A DNA stretch of 64,000 nt from Sipunculus nudus. Its lineage: Eukaryota > Annelida > Sipuncula > Golfingiida > Sipunculidae. Below the pieces are notes generated by a model. It had not been told where the DNA came from. It did no database searches and saw nothing but the letters and a program-made list of their open reading frames with translations. Positions 18,545-30,343 of this stretch are shown piece after piece. The stretch covers positions 82,559,056-82,623,055 of the forward strand of contig CM049310.1 in NCBI GenBank assembly GCA_026874595.1, given 5' to 3'. How positions within the stretch are numbered: the stretch's first letter is position 1; each line of letters opens with the position of its first letter. The translations under genes and the position numbers were made by a program.

Positions 18545-18645
18545 AAAGGATCTATGCCTCCATCATGGGAGCACCAAGTTTCGAACTTGCAAGCACACTG
18601 GACACCGTCACTCCGAAGTGCTTGGCGCTCGAGCGTGACCTGAAC
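18545..18645 (-). repeat. REP-B-associated segment
   Basis: The minus-strand reading gttcaggtcacgctcgagcg with gtgctcccatg downstream matches the plus-strand segment at 25570-25650. Both copies lie beside REP-B copies. The minus reading also has a B-box-like aagttcgaaactt, so a tRNA-derived origin is possible. Confidence 0.5.
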
Positions 18646-18794
18646 AAGTGGTTGCATTGATAAGGCGTGATGTTCTATGCCTTTTTGGCCCATATTACCA
18701 GGTCAATTCCTGTATAATATGTATAATCAGTGACCGCAGATTTGTGAATATTCTTTGATGGCGCTCGAGAATCCGGAGAAAAGGATGAATGAAT

Positions 18795-18975
18795 GAATCA
18801 ATCAATCATCAAATATGTTCAATATTGCTTGGTCTATCCCCGAAACCCCCTGAAAAGTTTATGAGATTCCGTTCATGACTGCGTGAGTTATGTTGTGACC
18901 AAACTCACACAAACACCCTCACAAGCACACACACGAACGGGAATGAAAGCATACCTTCCTGGCGGAGGCAATGAT
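18795..18975 (-). repeat. REP-B copy, reverse, partial
   Basis: Contains the complement of the start half of REP-B: gagattccgttcatgactgcgtgagt, acaaactcacac, acacacgaacgg and the cctggcggaggca end. The distal half is absent. Confidence 0.7.
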
Positions 18976-19228
18976 CGTTGTATGGTATTACACGAAACTC
19001 GCCAGCCCAGGTAGCTGCATACGACACGGATCAGTACGATCACACTTGCCTTTTTACATTTGATAAAGACAGTCGGCTTTACGTCAGCACGCGTTGCTTC
19101 GTTTAATCATGACTTCCTGCATAAATTACATAAATAAAGATAAAGAAAAGATGAAAATCCGTGCAGACATTAACGGTATTTCGATTTCCCGACATGACAT
19201 CTTGAAATTAAACTTACCTGGATTCGGT

Positions 19229-19231
19229 ATA

Positions 19232-19284
<53 letters not shown>
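19229..19284. repeat. (TA)n microsatellite
   Basis: TA repeat with a tgtg interruption near its left end. Confidence 0.95.
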
Positions 19285-19287
<3 letters not shown>

Positions 19288-19422
19288 TTTAACGACCACC
19301 TCTTTTTAGCTACCACCTCAAAAAAAGACCACTTATTCACGGTCCCATTTATTGGTTGTTCTTTATATGAGATCTCATTCATCGAGGCCCCTTTGGTTGT
19401 CGTTATTTGGATGTTTTCCTTA

Positions 19423-19424
<2 letters not shown>
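19285..19424 (+). repeat. GACCACCT-type short element between two (TA)n tracts
   Basis: Carries aacgaccacctctttttagctaccacct and aaaagaccacttattcacgg words. The complement, with aggtggtcgctaaaatgagg, is present at 39945-40025. It is likely the remains of a short non-autonomous element, perhaps one that inserted into TA repeats. Confidence 0.5.

Positions 19425-19472
<48 letters not shown>
19425..19472. repeat. (TA)n microsatellite
   Basis: Pure TA repeat ending six bases before the LTR-1 start. Confidence 0.95.
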
Positions 19473-19478
<6 letters not shown>

Positions 19479-20010
19479 TGTTACGGAACCTAATATAAAC
19501 AGATCACGTATGCGTGATGAACACATAATTTTGTAATGGAGATAAAAAAAATCAGATTCTGTAACACTGGGCAGCGTGAAATGTCTAGGGGAACGAACAA
19601 AGAAGTCAGTGGTTTTTGTTAACAAAAACCATAATTTATTCTTAAAACAACCCTAACATTAAAATACACTAAATCAATACAATTAAACAGTATAACAGCG
19701 GTATAACAACAAATCAACACAATCACACAGTAAAATAAACAATGTGCACAGTACCTGGATACCACCACCGTCACAAAGATAAGTTCTTTAAATGTATGCC
19801 CTCGGAGATTGACAGTCCAGTGTAAAGCTCTTGCAACAAGAAAGTCCAAAAAAGACTCGTCACAAAATCACGACACAAGGAGAAAGTCTGAAGGAAATCT
19901 ATAAACGCGCACTCGTCGGATAAGGTCCCACAAACCGACACACACGCTTCTGCGTTATGTTAAAGATGCATGCTGCATGCTCCCTATATTCACATCCCCA
20001 TATCCTAAAC
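19479..20010 (-). mobile_element. LTR-1 copy 1, truncated or diverged at its distal end
   Basis: Starts with tgttacggaacctaat, as do the copies at 48609 and 52698, and stays collinear with them to about 19955 (aggtccc...cttctgcg). Beyond that only weak similarity remains, to about 20010. The minus strand carries the AATAAA signal (complement near 19635), and orientation follows the better preserved copies. No matching right terminus (ctgtaaca) was found, so the end is lost or too diverged. The open frame at 19619-19849 lies inside this LTR and is not a gene. Confidence 0.7.
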
Positions 20011-21655
20011 AGGAACAGAACCTTTAGACCTTTACGTACTAAGATATGAATCCCCGCCTGTTTACTTTCTTTGCGCCGTGGTCGCATAACATTTTCTTAA
20101 AGAATCCTTTCCATTCAACCACTGCTTGAAGTGGATCACCATCTGGCAAGCAGTGTTTATCAAATGGTGTCATTCCAAGCGTGCCAACTTATACAATATA
20201 ATGCCCAGATTAAATTGGTCATATTCAATTGTCGAGAATCCTTGCCCAGTTCCGACACCTGGTGGCGGCCTACGGCAAATGCTCCAAATGCAAGCAATAC
20301 TTAAATGAAATGGAACAAGAGAAGGGACGTAATTGGTCCACTGCAAAAGCAGTGTAAACAGCCGAAGAGGTCTCAGTGCTTGCCTCCTCGTAAAAACTTT
20401 CCGAAATGGTCCATCAAACTGTTGATTTACTGTTAGAAGAAAAATAAACTGGCTAGACCTGTGTTCTATTAGCACAGTATATAACAGCGGTATCACATTG
20501 TTATGATGCTTAAGATGAAACTTTTATTCCCGTCTTTTCTTAAACAATACAATCCTAGCAAGTATATGTCCTCAATATGCCCGAGCCCGGCCAGATATTA
20601 ATTCCTCTGTCCCGTCCCAGTGCATTAAGCGGGTAGGTAAGTACAGCGTCTTTGTGTAATGTGTGCGTGGCGTTGATTTATTCAAGCAATCTGTTCAATA
20701 GAGATTCTATATTGTATTCAAAACAGGAGATATATATGAAGTATAATGTTTCCTAGTAGCTTCAATACAACGTTTCATTTCCTTATGTTACGATACGCTG
20801 CACGCCTAATATATTGGTGTACGACCTCAATAAAAACCAACCGAGGTTTTGTTCCTTTAGACCAAATCAGTCATCATTTGCAGCTCCTATCGCTCTATAA
20901 CTGATAGTTTTGTACCCAGGGGCCTGGAACCAATTACCACTCAAAACCCATCAGGACTTTTAATCCGTTTTGAGGTGGAACCTATCGCACAGAGGCGTCT
21001 GTACTTTTTATCGACACCTCCTAGAAGACTTTAAAGTATATATAGCCAGTGAGCATACTTATTAATACGGCAGTATAGTACAGCATGGGTATATATCAAC
21101 ACATTTTGGAAAATGCACCAGTGCTCTTACAGTTAATCGATTATATCGATGTCCGGTCGTTCTACTTCAGAATTTATTAAACTTGTTGCATTTTACTATG
21201 TTCAGTTAAACCTTTAATTTCTCAAAGAAATCGTATTATTTTGTGTAAAGTACCATTTGTAAGAAACTTGGGTCAAAACTAAAATGTGGACAGCGAAAAT
21301 GTGTCAACACATCCCGGCCGTAACCGTGACCTTTCAGTGTATAATCTACGAACTTTGTGAGGTACGATTGTGAACGAAGCTATACGGATGAAGGGACCGA
21401 CGTAGGTTTTAAATGGAGGAGTTGACATTTGCGTAGTTTAGTGTTCACACATAAATGAGTTGTACGACTGTCTTGGGTAAAAAAATTGTAAAATTGTAGG
21501 ATGTCCCCATGACAGACTTAATATAGGATCACAGTCGTAGGATTAATGGCAGAAGAGTAGGGCTGTGTGAGGTCACGAACACTATTTGCTAAGGGAAAAA
21601 TAATGGACAAATCCTGGATTCAAACCAATAAAAAACGGCAGTTCGGTCCGCTTTT
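20011..21655. other. Unassigned sequence
   Basis: No shared repeat or coding signature was recognised. Confidence 0.35.
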
Positions 21656-21660
21656 TATAT

Positions 21661-22075
21661 TAGCCGTGACAAACATGACTCAGTTAGGGCCCCCTACTGA
21701 GTCGTGACACAAGCAAAATTTAGAACCGCCCTGCAAGTCCACGCCACGCTTTATAACCGTATCTCCGCATACAGTCAGCAGGCAGACCGCAGGCAGAAAT
21801 CTCCCATACATGCAGAACAATATACGAATATATTGGGTTATAACGGAATATTTCATACACATGGTAGGTGTCGTTGGAGAGATAAGAAATTTATTTAAAG
21901 GTCTAGTGGGTTTATTTGAAGTGACACGATACTTGTAAGCAATGAGGCGTTGTCAAAAATGACGAAAATATTTGCATCCTCATAGGGTCTTATAATGCGA
22001 TCCTGAGAGTTAGATTTCCAGGCCCTCTGGCAAGCCAGTAATCTGGCCGTAATGTCAGAGGGCCGATCTGGTGCT
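21661..22075 (+). repeat. REP-D dispersed repeat, copy 2
   Basis: Collinear with 1068-1615 but shorter. The opening foldback pairs gactcagttaggg with cccctactgagtc at about 21675-21705. The later blocks aaaaatgacgaaaatatttg, ttataatgcgatcc and ccagtaatctggccgtaatg follow in the same order. Confidence 0.6.
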
Positions 22076-22104
22076 ACTTTTTATATGCACCCCGTAAAAT
22101 TTAT

Positions 22105-22547
22105 ATATTAACGATGTATCGGTATATCACGATATTGTGATTCGCATTTTACGTATCACGATACAGTTTTCAAATATTGATATTTTCCGATATTTTGTCA
22201 AATTTGACTTAAACGGATTTTTATAGCTAAATGTCTTACGCTTTGTGAAAGACTGAACTTGAAAGCCGTTAGGTTATCTGTAAAAACGCCTCAGGTCTTT
22301 CAGAAGGAAAGGTTCAAGAATCGACTTGATAGACCATATGTCATCAAAGATACTTCCCAGGAAAGTTTAATTTCTGCTGATTATAGGGCTGCGTATAGGT
22401 CAGCAGATTACGGTACAATGCGTATTGCTTTATTCTGAAAGCGAAGCCTGAAAAGTATTGACGATACGCTTCATTTAGACTTTATGTTTCATTTTCTGGT
22501 TACAGCTCTGAGGATGAAGTTTTTCTAAATCTTAAACAAATAAAAAA

Positions 22548-22594
<47 letters not shown>

Positions 22595-23377
22595 AATTTC
22601 AAGCTGGCATGTCCTCATTTTTCACTCACTTTCTGAACGAATTACATGTCGGTGGGGGCCACTGCCTCAGTGCCTCAGTTCAGGTTACAGTGCATGTTAA
22701 CTTCCAGGCTTGGCAGGCACACATTTCAAATGATGGGCCAAATGTTTCGTTTAATAAATGGCATATGATACGTAATAAATTATGTTAAAACCTTTCCCTT
22801 CTGAACTTAACTTCATACTGATAAACCATTGGGTATTCGATCTGGTTTTATAGTCCTTGAAACTATCCCTTCACCTTATGTTTGCATTTTAACGGGAAGA
22901 TTATTGGTATTTATAGTATGTAATAACATGACTTAATTACACTCGTAACTTGTATTTTATTTCCCCAAGGCTCTGTCCACTAGTTTCACTGTTGTTGAAC
23001 ATGTAGTTAAGATAATGCAGGTATACATAGACCACGAAAAATCATGAAAACAATAATGAGGACCATTAAAATTATTCCTCTAACATAAATTCCACGCGAC
23101 GGTTTGTCATGGAAACACCAACATGTGTACAATAACCATACAGTCGATCATAGGAGTTATATACAATAAATGTGATCATATTCAAATTTTAAAAGGCAAA
23201 CCGTGCAAATATAAAATATTTTAGCTTAAAAATATTTAAGATATGTTTAGGTAAGTGTTGTATCTATATTTGTTAACAGTTATTGTGTTTTCTCGATACG
23301 ATGATACAGCATGCAAAGCGTATCGATGTGTCGTATCGATATGTATCGCGTTATCGGCATATTGATACAGCCCTACT
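22105..23377. repeat. TATCG-rich element, possible DNA transposon
   Basis: Both ends are dense in tatcg words: 22110-22195 (gatgtatcggtatatcacg, cgtatcacgatacag) and 23290-23377 (gtatcgatgtgtcgtatcg, ending gatacagcccta). A third patch is at 38655-38760 beginning gggctgggtatcgcc. The interior is unassigned except for (TA)n at 22549-22591 and a gggctgcgtataggtcagcag word at about 22387. The inverted arrangement and the ctg/agccc-type edge suggest a hAT-like non-autonomous element; no transposase frame was seen. Confidence 0.4.
22549..22591. repeat. (TA)n microsatellite
   Basis: Pure TA repeat. Confidence 0.95.
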
Positions 23378-23437
23378 GCTGTTGACTATCTGGATGACTT
23401 ATTGGTTGCAAAATATTATCACACAGAAAAGAAGAAG

Positions 23438-23715
23438 AACTGCAGGCTTAATGGGAAGGCCGTACTAAACGGCCGTGTTTCAAGAGAGGTTCCTCAGTAG
23501 TATGATTCAGCAATGGGAAGGATCCAGGATACACATCCAGTGCCCACAGGTGCAGGACCCACCGGGCCTGGTTAACGCCAGGATCTTAATTGAGAGGAAG
23601 CGTGTGATACTGCCCTGTTACGTAGTCCCAAACAGGAATGGAATTCTGCAGATGTACATATATTTAGTTAAGCTAGCAGTAAGAAAATGGAGGCGGTTTC
23701 CGCCTTCAAAAATAA
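23438..23715 (+). mobile_element. SINE-A copy, 5' truncated
   Basis: Starts in the middle of the SINE at gcaggcttaatgggaaggccg and retains the gggcctggttaacgccagg, ctgttacgtagtcccaaac, ctgcagatgtacatat and ggaggcgg tail blocks. The tRNA head is absent, as expected for a 5'-truncated retroposon. Confidence 0.8.
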
Positions 23716-24285
23716 TTTTAAATAATCAAAGAGACAGGGATGAAAACGAAAATGATGATTAATTCATTGTTTTGTTTATACAGTAAATGCATGATTCAGC
23801 ACTAACCTTAACCTGTGGCACATGTGGCGGCACCTCCGGTGTTTAATCACTTACAGAGCAAGTATTTCCTGAATAGGTGAGTGGCCTGGCTTGTCCCTAG
23901 GCTAAAGCTTGGAGTCTTAAAGACGAGGCTAGGCCACCAAATGGGAGGTTACAACCAATTAAATGGCCATGAAAGGTGAGCGTTGTGGCCCCTATGGGTG
24001 CCAACTGCCGGTAAATAGATATTTATGTAAAACAGGAAAATCATTAGGGGAAAAGATAGCAATTATTCAAATTGGGTTCAGTTACCACAGGGAAGTTGAA
24101 ATATATCAATCTTACTCTGAGCTGAGAATCTTTCAAACATGCCTTTCACAATATTTCGTCGAATATTTCAGCGAAATTTGTTTGAATAAAAGATTTCGCT
24201 ATTGACTAACTTTGAGTCTCACAATGAATTCGTTTCAGTATTAAAGAGAGGTTATTTCACTACCACAAGGTATATAATCATGTAG
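23716..24285. other. Unassigned sequence
   Basis: No repeat or gene recognised. Confidence 0.35.
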
Positions 24286-24528
24286 TTGTTATTATTATCA
24301 TTATTTTTATTATTATTAGTAGTAGTAGTGGTAGCATTTTTTATTATTATTGTTATTATCATTATTATTATTTTATCATGCTTATTATTATAATTATAAT
24401 TATAATAATAATAATAATAATTATTATTATTATTATTATTATTATAATCAAGTGTTTATTATTATTATTATCATTATTATTATAATCAAGTGTTTATTAT
24501 TATTATTATTATAATCAAGTGTTTATTA

Positions 24529-24574
<46 letters not shown>

Positions 24575-24606
24575 CAAGTGTTTATTATTATTATAATCAA
24601 GTGTTG

Positions 24607-24650
<44 letters not shown>

Positions 24651-24711
24651 CAAGTGTTTATTATTATTATTATTATCAAGTGTTTATTATTATTATTATT
24701 ATAATCAATTG

Positions 24712-24755
<44 letters not shown>

Positions 24756-24761
24756 CAAGTG

Positions 24762-24816
<55 letters not shown>
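24286..24816. repeat. (TTA)n microsatellite with TCAAGTG-spaced higher-order units
   Basis: Long TTA/ATT trinucleotide tract. From about 24448 to 24765 the tract is punctuated nine times by atcaagtgtttatt (one variant atcaattg, one with an extra tgt). The array is therefore a minisatellite of variable-length TTA runs. Plus-strand Leu/Ile/Tyr runs and minus-strand Asn runs are products of the repeat. Confidence 0.9.
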
Positions 24817-24817
<1 letters not shown>

Positions 24818-25044
24818 ATACAGCTGGTATCCTTGCTGGTATAGCAAAGCAAACAATACTACATGAGAACAAAACGCCATTGATAGCCATTGACATTTTT
24901 ATAAAATCACACATAGATTAATGCGTATTGTAGGAGGGTCTCAAAACTGTGTTTGCATTAACTTATATTCCAAGGTTCATCCGTGCATAAGTGACTGAAC
25001 ATATTTTAAATATTTCTTGACGATGTTCCCGAAACCGAATCAGA

Positions 25045-25215
25045 CGTTGGATCCACACCAAAATCTAATCGATTCTTTATTTGCTCATTTCCTGAACATT
25101 TCATGAGACTCCGGTAAAGATTACGTGAGTTATGTTGTGAACAAACTCACATATACACACGAACACATGAACCGAAATGAATACATACACTCCTGGCGGA
25201 ATCATCAAAGAACAG
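25045..25215 (-). repeat. REP-B copy, reverse, partial
   Basis: Contains complements of the ggtgtggatcc, aatcgattctttatt, cgtgagttatgttgtgaac and cctggcgga blocks. It lies head to head with the copy at 25310. Confidence 0.7.
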
Positions 25216-25309
25216 TGCCTAATGAAGGAAGAAGTAGGAAATTTTTTTTTCTATAATCATCTTTATCCGCTGTTTCGGTTTCTAAACGAGATACACAAAT
25301 AAACGGCCA

Positions 25310-25530
25310 TTGCCTCCGCCGGGATGGTATGTGTTCATTCCCATTCATATGTGTGTCGGAACGGAATCTCATGAAATTTTCGGGGAATTTCGTGAATGGG
25401 CAAATGAAGAAACAATTAGATTTTGGTGTGGGTCCATCATCTTCTCTGGATTCTGCAGGGTCGTCTTAGAATATACCTAACTGTGCGCGGTCACTTATGC
25501 ACGACTGAACCTGGGAATATCCTCGAAAAA
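25310..25530 (+). repeat. REP-B copy, forward, partial
   Basis: Starts at cctccgccgggatggtatg and runs through cggaatctcatgaaattttc, ggtgtgggtcc and cacttatgcacgactgaacc. The end block ggcggagg...tctagtt is missing. With the reverse copy it forms an inverted pair about 100 bp apart. Confidence 0.7.
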
Positions 25531-25569
25531 TGAATGAATGCTGATCAGTGAGGCTGTCCGGTGAACTGT

Positions 25570-25650
25570 TCAGGTCACGCTCGAGCGCCCAGAATTCTCG
25601 GAGTATGTCAAGTGTGTTCGCATAGCGTTTTTTTTCTAATTTGTGCTCCC
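25570..25650 (+). repeat. REP-B-associated segment
   Basis: Carries gttcaggtcacgctcgagcg and gtgctcccatgg, matching the reverse-oriented segment at 18545-18645. Confidence 0.5.
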
Positions 25651-25879
25651 ATGGCATTTCTGTTTTTATCATTAAGGTCGTCTTGTTTAGTTTAAATCAA
25701 CACACATACACACCTGTATATAGTACCATATACATATAGATGTGATGCTTGCATTAAAAGCATACCCTGTACGGATTGAAACCTATAAGGGTTCAAGAGT
25801 GTTTTCTCTATCTATATTCGGGTGAGCATTTTTTTGTGAATGGACTTTTTAAAGTCCCCAAACTAAGTGCTGAACTATT

Positions 25880-26380
25880 AATTTTCACCTGTTATTTATT
25901 ATAAAATTGTTGTTTATTATAAAATTATTGTTATTTGTTATTAAATTATTATCATTTATTATTAAATGAGTGTTATTTACTTTTAAATTATTGTTATTAA
26001 TTATTAAATTATTGTTATCCATTATTTAAATATTGTTATTTATTATTAATTATTATAATGTATTATTGAATTCTTGTACTTTATTATTAAATTATTGTTA
26101 TTTATTATTAAATTATTGTTATTTATTATTAAATTATTGTTATTTATTAATTAAATATTGTTATTTATTATTAAATTATTGTAATAATTATATTATTGTA
26201 ATTTATTATTGAATTATTGTTATTTATTATTAAATTATTGTTATTTATTAATTATATATTGTTATTTATTATTAAATTATTTTATTATTAAATTATTGTT
26301 ATTTATTATATAATTATTGTTATTATTAAATTATTGTTATTTATTATTGAATAATTGTTATTTTTTATAAAATTATTGAA
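25880..26380. repeat. 21-bp AT minisatellite
   Basis: Degenerate tandem array whose commonest unit reads ttatttattattaaattatt plus g (21 bp). About twenty copies are present, with several indels. No G/C-containing spacer words occur, unlike the TTA array at 24.3 kb. Confidence 0.85.
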
Positions 26381-28397
26381 GCTATATGTCCTATCCGGGG
26401 CATCCAAATAACTGCTCGATGCCCGCCTCCCCCCCCCCCACACACAACCAAAAAAAGACCCCCAACCCCGTCAAACTCTTCGGAAATCTCCCTCCCATTA
26501 TGACACCAGGACAAAATCTCTCCCTCAAATTTTAATATATACTGATTTCATAATACGAAACTAATTTTTGCTCCTTTTAACATTATATTATTTAAAATTT
26601 ACGTTTCATGAATACTTTAAAAAACATGGACTATCATTTTTAGCGATTCAATGAGGCAGTTGCACACAAGGGCGGGGGACGCTTCCCTTCGACTACAAGC
26701 ATCTAGTTACAAATGAAAAAGCTGATATTTTGCCAGCCGCTGACATTTATAAACATTACATTAGTGCGACTTTCTTTATTTCTGATAGATATAAATTTGT
26801 GTAAACAGATCTGACATCACGAGCCCCAGTCTAGACAACCATCAGAACTAACGTCTCCGACGAAATAATTCCATGTAATCAAGAGGCTATTCAACCAACA
26901 AAAAACATCTACAGTGTGAAAAATATGAACAAACAGAGGAAAAAAAATTATCTACAAAACAGAGACCAATCAACAGTCTCTGAAAACTAGCTGGTTAATT
27001 CTGTACCAGACAGGTTGTTCAGATGTCCTATATAATTTCCGATACCGCGTGTATGAATGCTTATCAAAAAAGAACTTTAACAGGTATGGCGTCCATGAAT
27101 TATGTCGAACCTGGAACTCATACAGATATCTTATCATTTTCATTTTTAGGATTTCCTCTTCTTAAAGTTGGCTATTCATCTGACTTTTCTGTAGTATTAT
27201 GTGATTTTTGCCCGACTCTACGCATGTTAATAACGTTTAGGTAATCCCTGTTAAGAAATTTTCTTATAGCGTCTCTTGCCGGATATATGAAATTTTTTAT
27301 CTACAAAATGTTAGTAAACACACCAATTCATGTAACTGAATGTGGTTGGCTGCATATGTGCGGAAGTTTAGAAGTCACTATTTGCAAAATATCCTTTACA
27401 AACCTCTAGTTTTTCTGACTTGCCGCCAGTTGCCCTTGTTTAATGGGTTTAGATTATATTGATAGGATACCCTATATGGAATAAACACAAAGGAAACAGT
27501 CTGTCTAGAATAAGCGTTTCAGGCATTTTTTTTAAAGTTTTAATGTTTTATCTTATGTTAAAATACATACGACGTTGGGTTAAGCCCCTTTAATCTTTCT
27601 GACCCGTTAACTTAAGAAATGTACCTTCTTAGTTCACATGAATTCTCATGTCTGTGGCTACATATTTCACAGACCTGAATTCAGAGAAACTCTTTGGCGT
27701 GAAATTCATAAATAATGAACAAGAAAATTGAACCTAAGAAATGACACGCGAAGGCTTGCTCTACTCGGCAACTGGAGCAGGTTGGTGCTGGTTCTAGACC
27801 TAACGTTTAGCATTGTATAGAGGGAACCGAGAATTTGACCAATTAAATAAAGCCAAATAAACCTGTCACGTTTCTGGTGTACTCGTATTCTTGTTCAGAC
27901 GGCGGGTGAAGAGTGTTATGTATACATTTTGTTCGTTGGGTTTGATTGGCAGTTTTGATTACAGCCCTAACACTTGCAGGTTTGTTCATTATTCATGAAA
28001 TAGACACCAGAGCGGCTCGCTGAATCAAGGTCTGTGTAAGTGTCACAATTATGGTAGTACGAAGATGTTGACAAACGGTACATCTAAAACAGCCACACGA
28101 ATAAATTTATTTCAAGCCGGGACTGATCATGCCGCTGAGTAAAACAAGACCATTACTTGCAGGCCATGAAGTTAATTTTAATCAAGAATATAATATTAAA
28201 ATATAATATTTCTTTAAAAGCACACCTGGGGACCTTGATTACTTCCTGTGTCTTTATGGTTTTATCTATACTTGGTTGAACTATTGCAAATTAAGGAGAG
28301 AGATTCCAGACCATATTGGTCTGGACCAAAGGAGTCCCATATGGGGCAGTTCGTCGTAGTAATTGTAATTTAAAGAATCGCTCTACATTACAACGAG

Positions 28398-28449
<52 letters not shown>

Positions 28450-30170
28450 CAAGTATTTCTTCGTGCGAAGGAATCCCAGTTTTGACTAAATCCATGCGAG
28501 GTACCAATAAATCATCATTATAAGTAGGCGTGTTATGGACAATATTAAGACAATCATGTGAATACTAATACAAGTTTTGGTTATGCGTATCGATTAGAAC
28601 CTTGAGAGACTAATTCAGTAAAAATTTCCAATTATGGGAAGAAACTACGTCCAAAGCACTCTTCCGCTAGAGGTCGTGTCTACTAAAAAAGAACCTCTTC
28701 AGGTTAGGCACTGTGTGGCGGCCGGGACTACTTGTCTCAACGGTCTAATTTTAAAATCATAATTTATAAAGTTTCAAGGATTCACCTTCTTTTTACATTC
28801 ACATGTGCATGTTTACAAAATATTACTTATACCATAAAGTCCTTACCACAGAAACGTCCGTGTTTATGAAATTGGCCTTGAAACAATTCTCGTCGAACGT
28901 TTTTCGTTACCTTTTTCACTACTTTTTTACTTACGTACATAGAAGCCCCGGTGCACTGTGGGGGTCAGATTTTGACTCTAACAAACGTACTCTTGTGAGT
29001 CCGAGTCGGCGCAGTGTGCGTTCAGAAGCTAATTTCATCCTCTTCCTTTTCCCGTGTACTGCGTCATGTCAGGAGAAAGCCAGATAAGGTATGTCATCTG
29101 CTATATAAGGAATTATTAGTTATCCTCTTCAGAACTAATTTACAAACACGATCCAACACACACACACATGTAGACTCTCAAGTTTCTGTTTGATTTTTTT
29201 TGTATGAGGAGCTCCTGTCAAATAATCGACATTATATTTCCAAACAACACATATAATTTTTTTCATAGATATTTATTAACTGCTTATTAAAGATTTTGTA
29301 GTTTTAATAAAAACTAAAACTAATGTTATACATTCAGTCATTTTCTGCTATCAAGGTTCTGCCGACTACGCATTCAAAGATGTTGCTTCATCGAGCCGCC
29401 ATAGTTTCATTAATTTTAACAAGCCATGAACGTCTTCGAGTTCCTAGCTGCCAATCAAAACCAACGCCACACAATGTCTGAACAGGAAAACACACACAAA
29501 CGGCTTAGATTTACAAGTTTTACTAATCCAAAATATGTGATCTATAAATAGCGAACGATGCGTTTCGGCTGCTGCGTTGAATAAGTATACACAATTTAAG
29601 TCATTTGATTGGTTCAATCGTTTTTCTAATAAGTCATAAAATGGATGCGAGTGCGGCAGTAAGGTCTTTGAGAGTGTAGCTGTCAGAGTCTTGATTGTAG
29701 ATAACACTCAGAATTTACGTTTTCTTAGTATTTCATCCAAAGTGTCAATTCTCACACACCTCATGGCCTAAAAGAACGCTGTCACTTGACATAAACTAAA
29801 CAAAACCGTTAACTTTTTAGTACATTTTCTAACAACACCTACAATGTAAGAAATAAAATCCGTTTGACACGATATTTATGAATCCTTCGTGTTTGTTGAA
29901 TTTCTGACCGCATCAATACAGGCATGGTTGTGGGTTATTGGATGATAGTCAACTTGTAGGCCATACGGGAAATGACTCGTTTTTATGGAGATGGACAATA
30001 ACCTGTAATAAAAACTTTTTACCTTCACTTCTTAAGCTTGTTTTTGGTGGAGGTAACCGTCTTGTCTTATTCTTAATTTACGTTACGTAGGCACATTGTA
30101 TTGTTCCATTTTGTTTTATAGACTGTGTAAAAGGGCGGTAGCACTCACTTATAAACACGTTATTTTGTAT
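26381..30170. other. Mostly unassigned sequence
   Basis: Contains a C/A-rich patch at about 26424-26470 and (CA)n at 28400-28446. The frame at 28803-29087 (94 codons) shows no domain. No host exon was recognised. Confidence 0.35.
28400..28446. repeat. (CA)n microsatellite
   Basis: Pure CA dinucleotide tract. Confidence 0.95.
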
Positions 30171-30343
30171 TCTGGTGTCACCCAGGCCCGGTGTCTACCG
30201 CACCTGCGGGTCCTCCGGGTATGTAATCAGCCATGATGCTGGATCATACCCCCCCCCCCCTCCCGCGCCAAAGACGCAATCATTTGTCGGTTGAATAAGG
30301 CTGTGGGGCACAATCTTCCCATTAACCCTACAGAGTGCACCGG
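30171..30343 (-). mobile_element. SINE-A copy, middle part only
   Basis: Reverse copy with ggtgtcacccaggcccggtg, a poly-C expansion at 30249-30260, the gacgcaatcatttgt block and cttcccattaaccctacagag. Both the tail and the tRNA head are missing. Confidence 0.75.

Noticed and set aside
24490-24921. Poly-Leu/Ile/Tyr and poly-Asn frames
   Set aside because: Direct product of the TTA trinucleotide array.
25880-26380. CRISPR-like array
   Set aside because: Units are AT-only, directly adjacent, with no unique spacers; a minisatellite in a eukaryotic genome.
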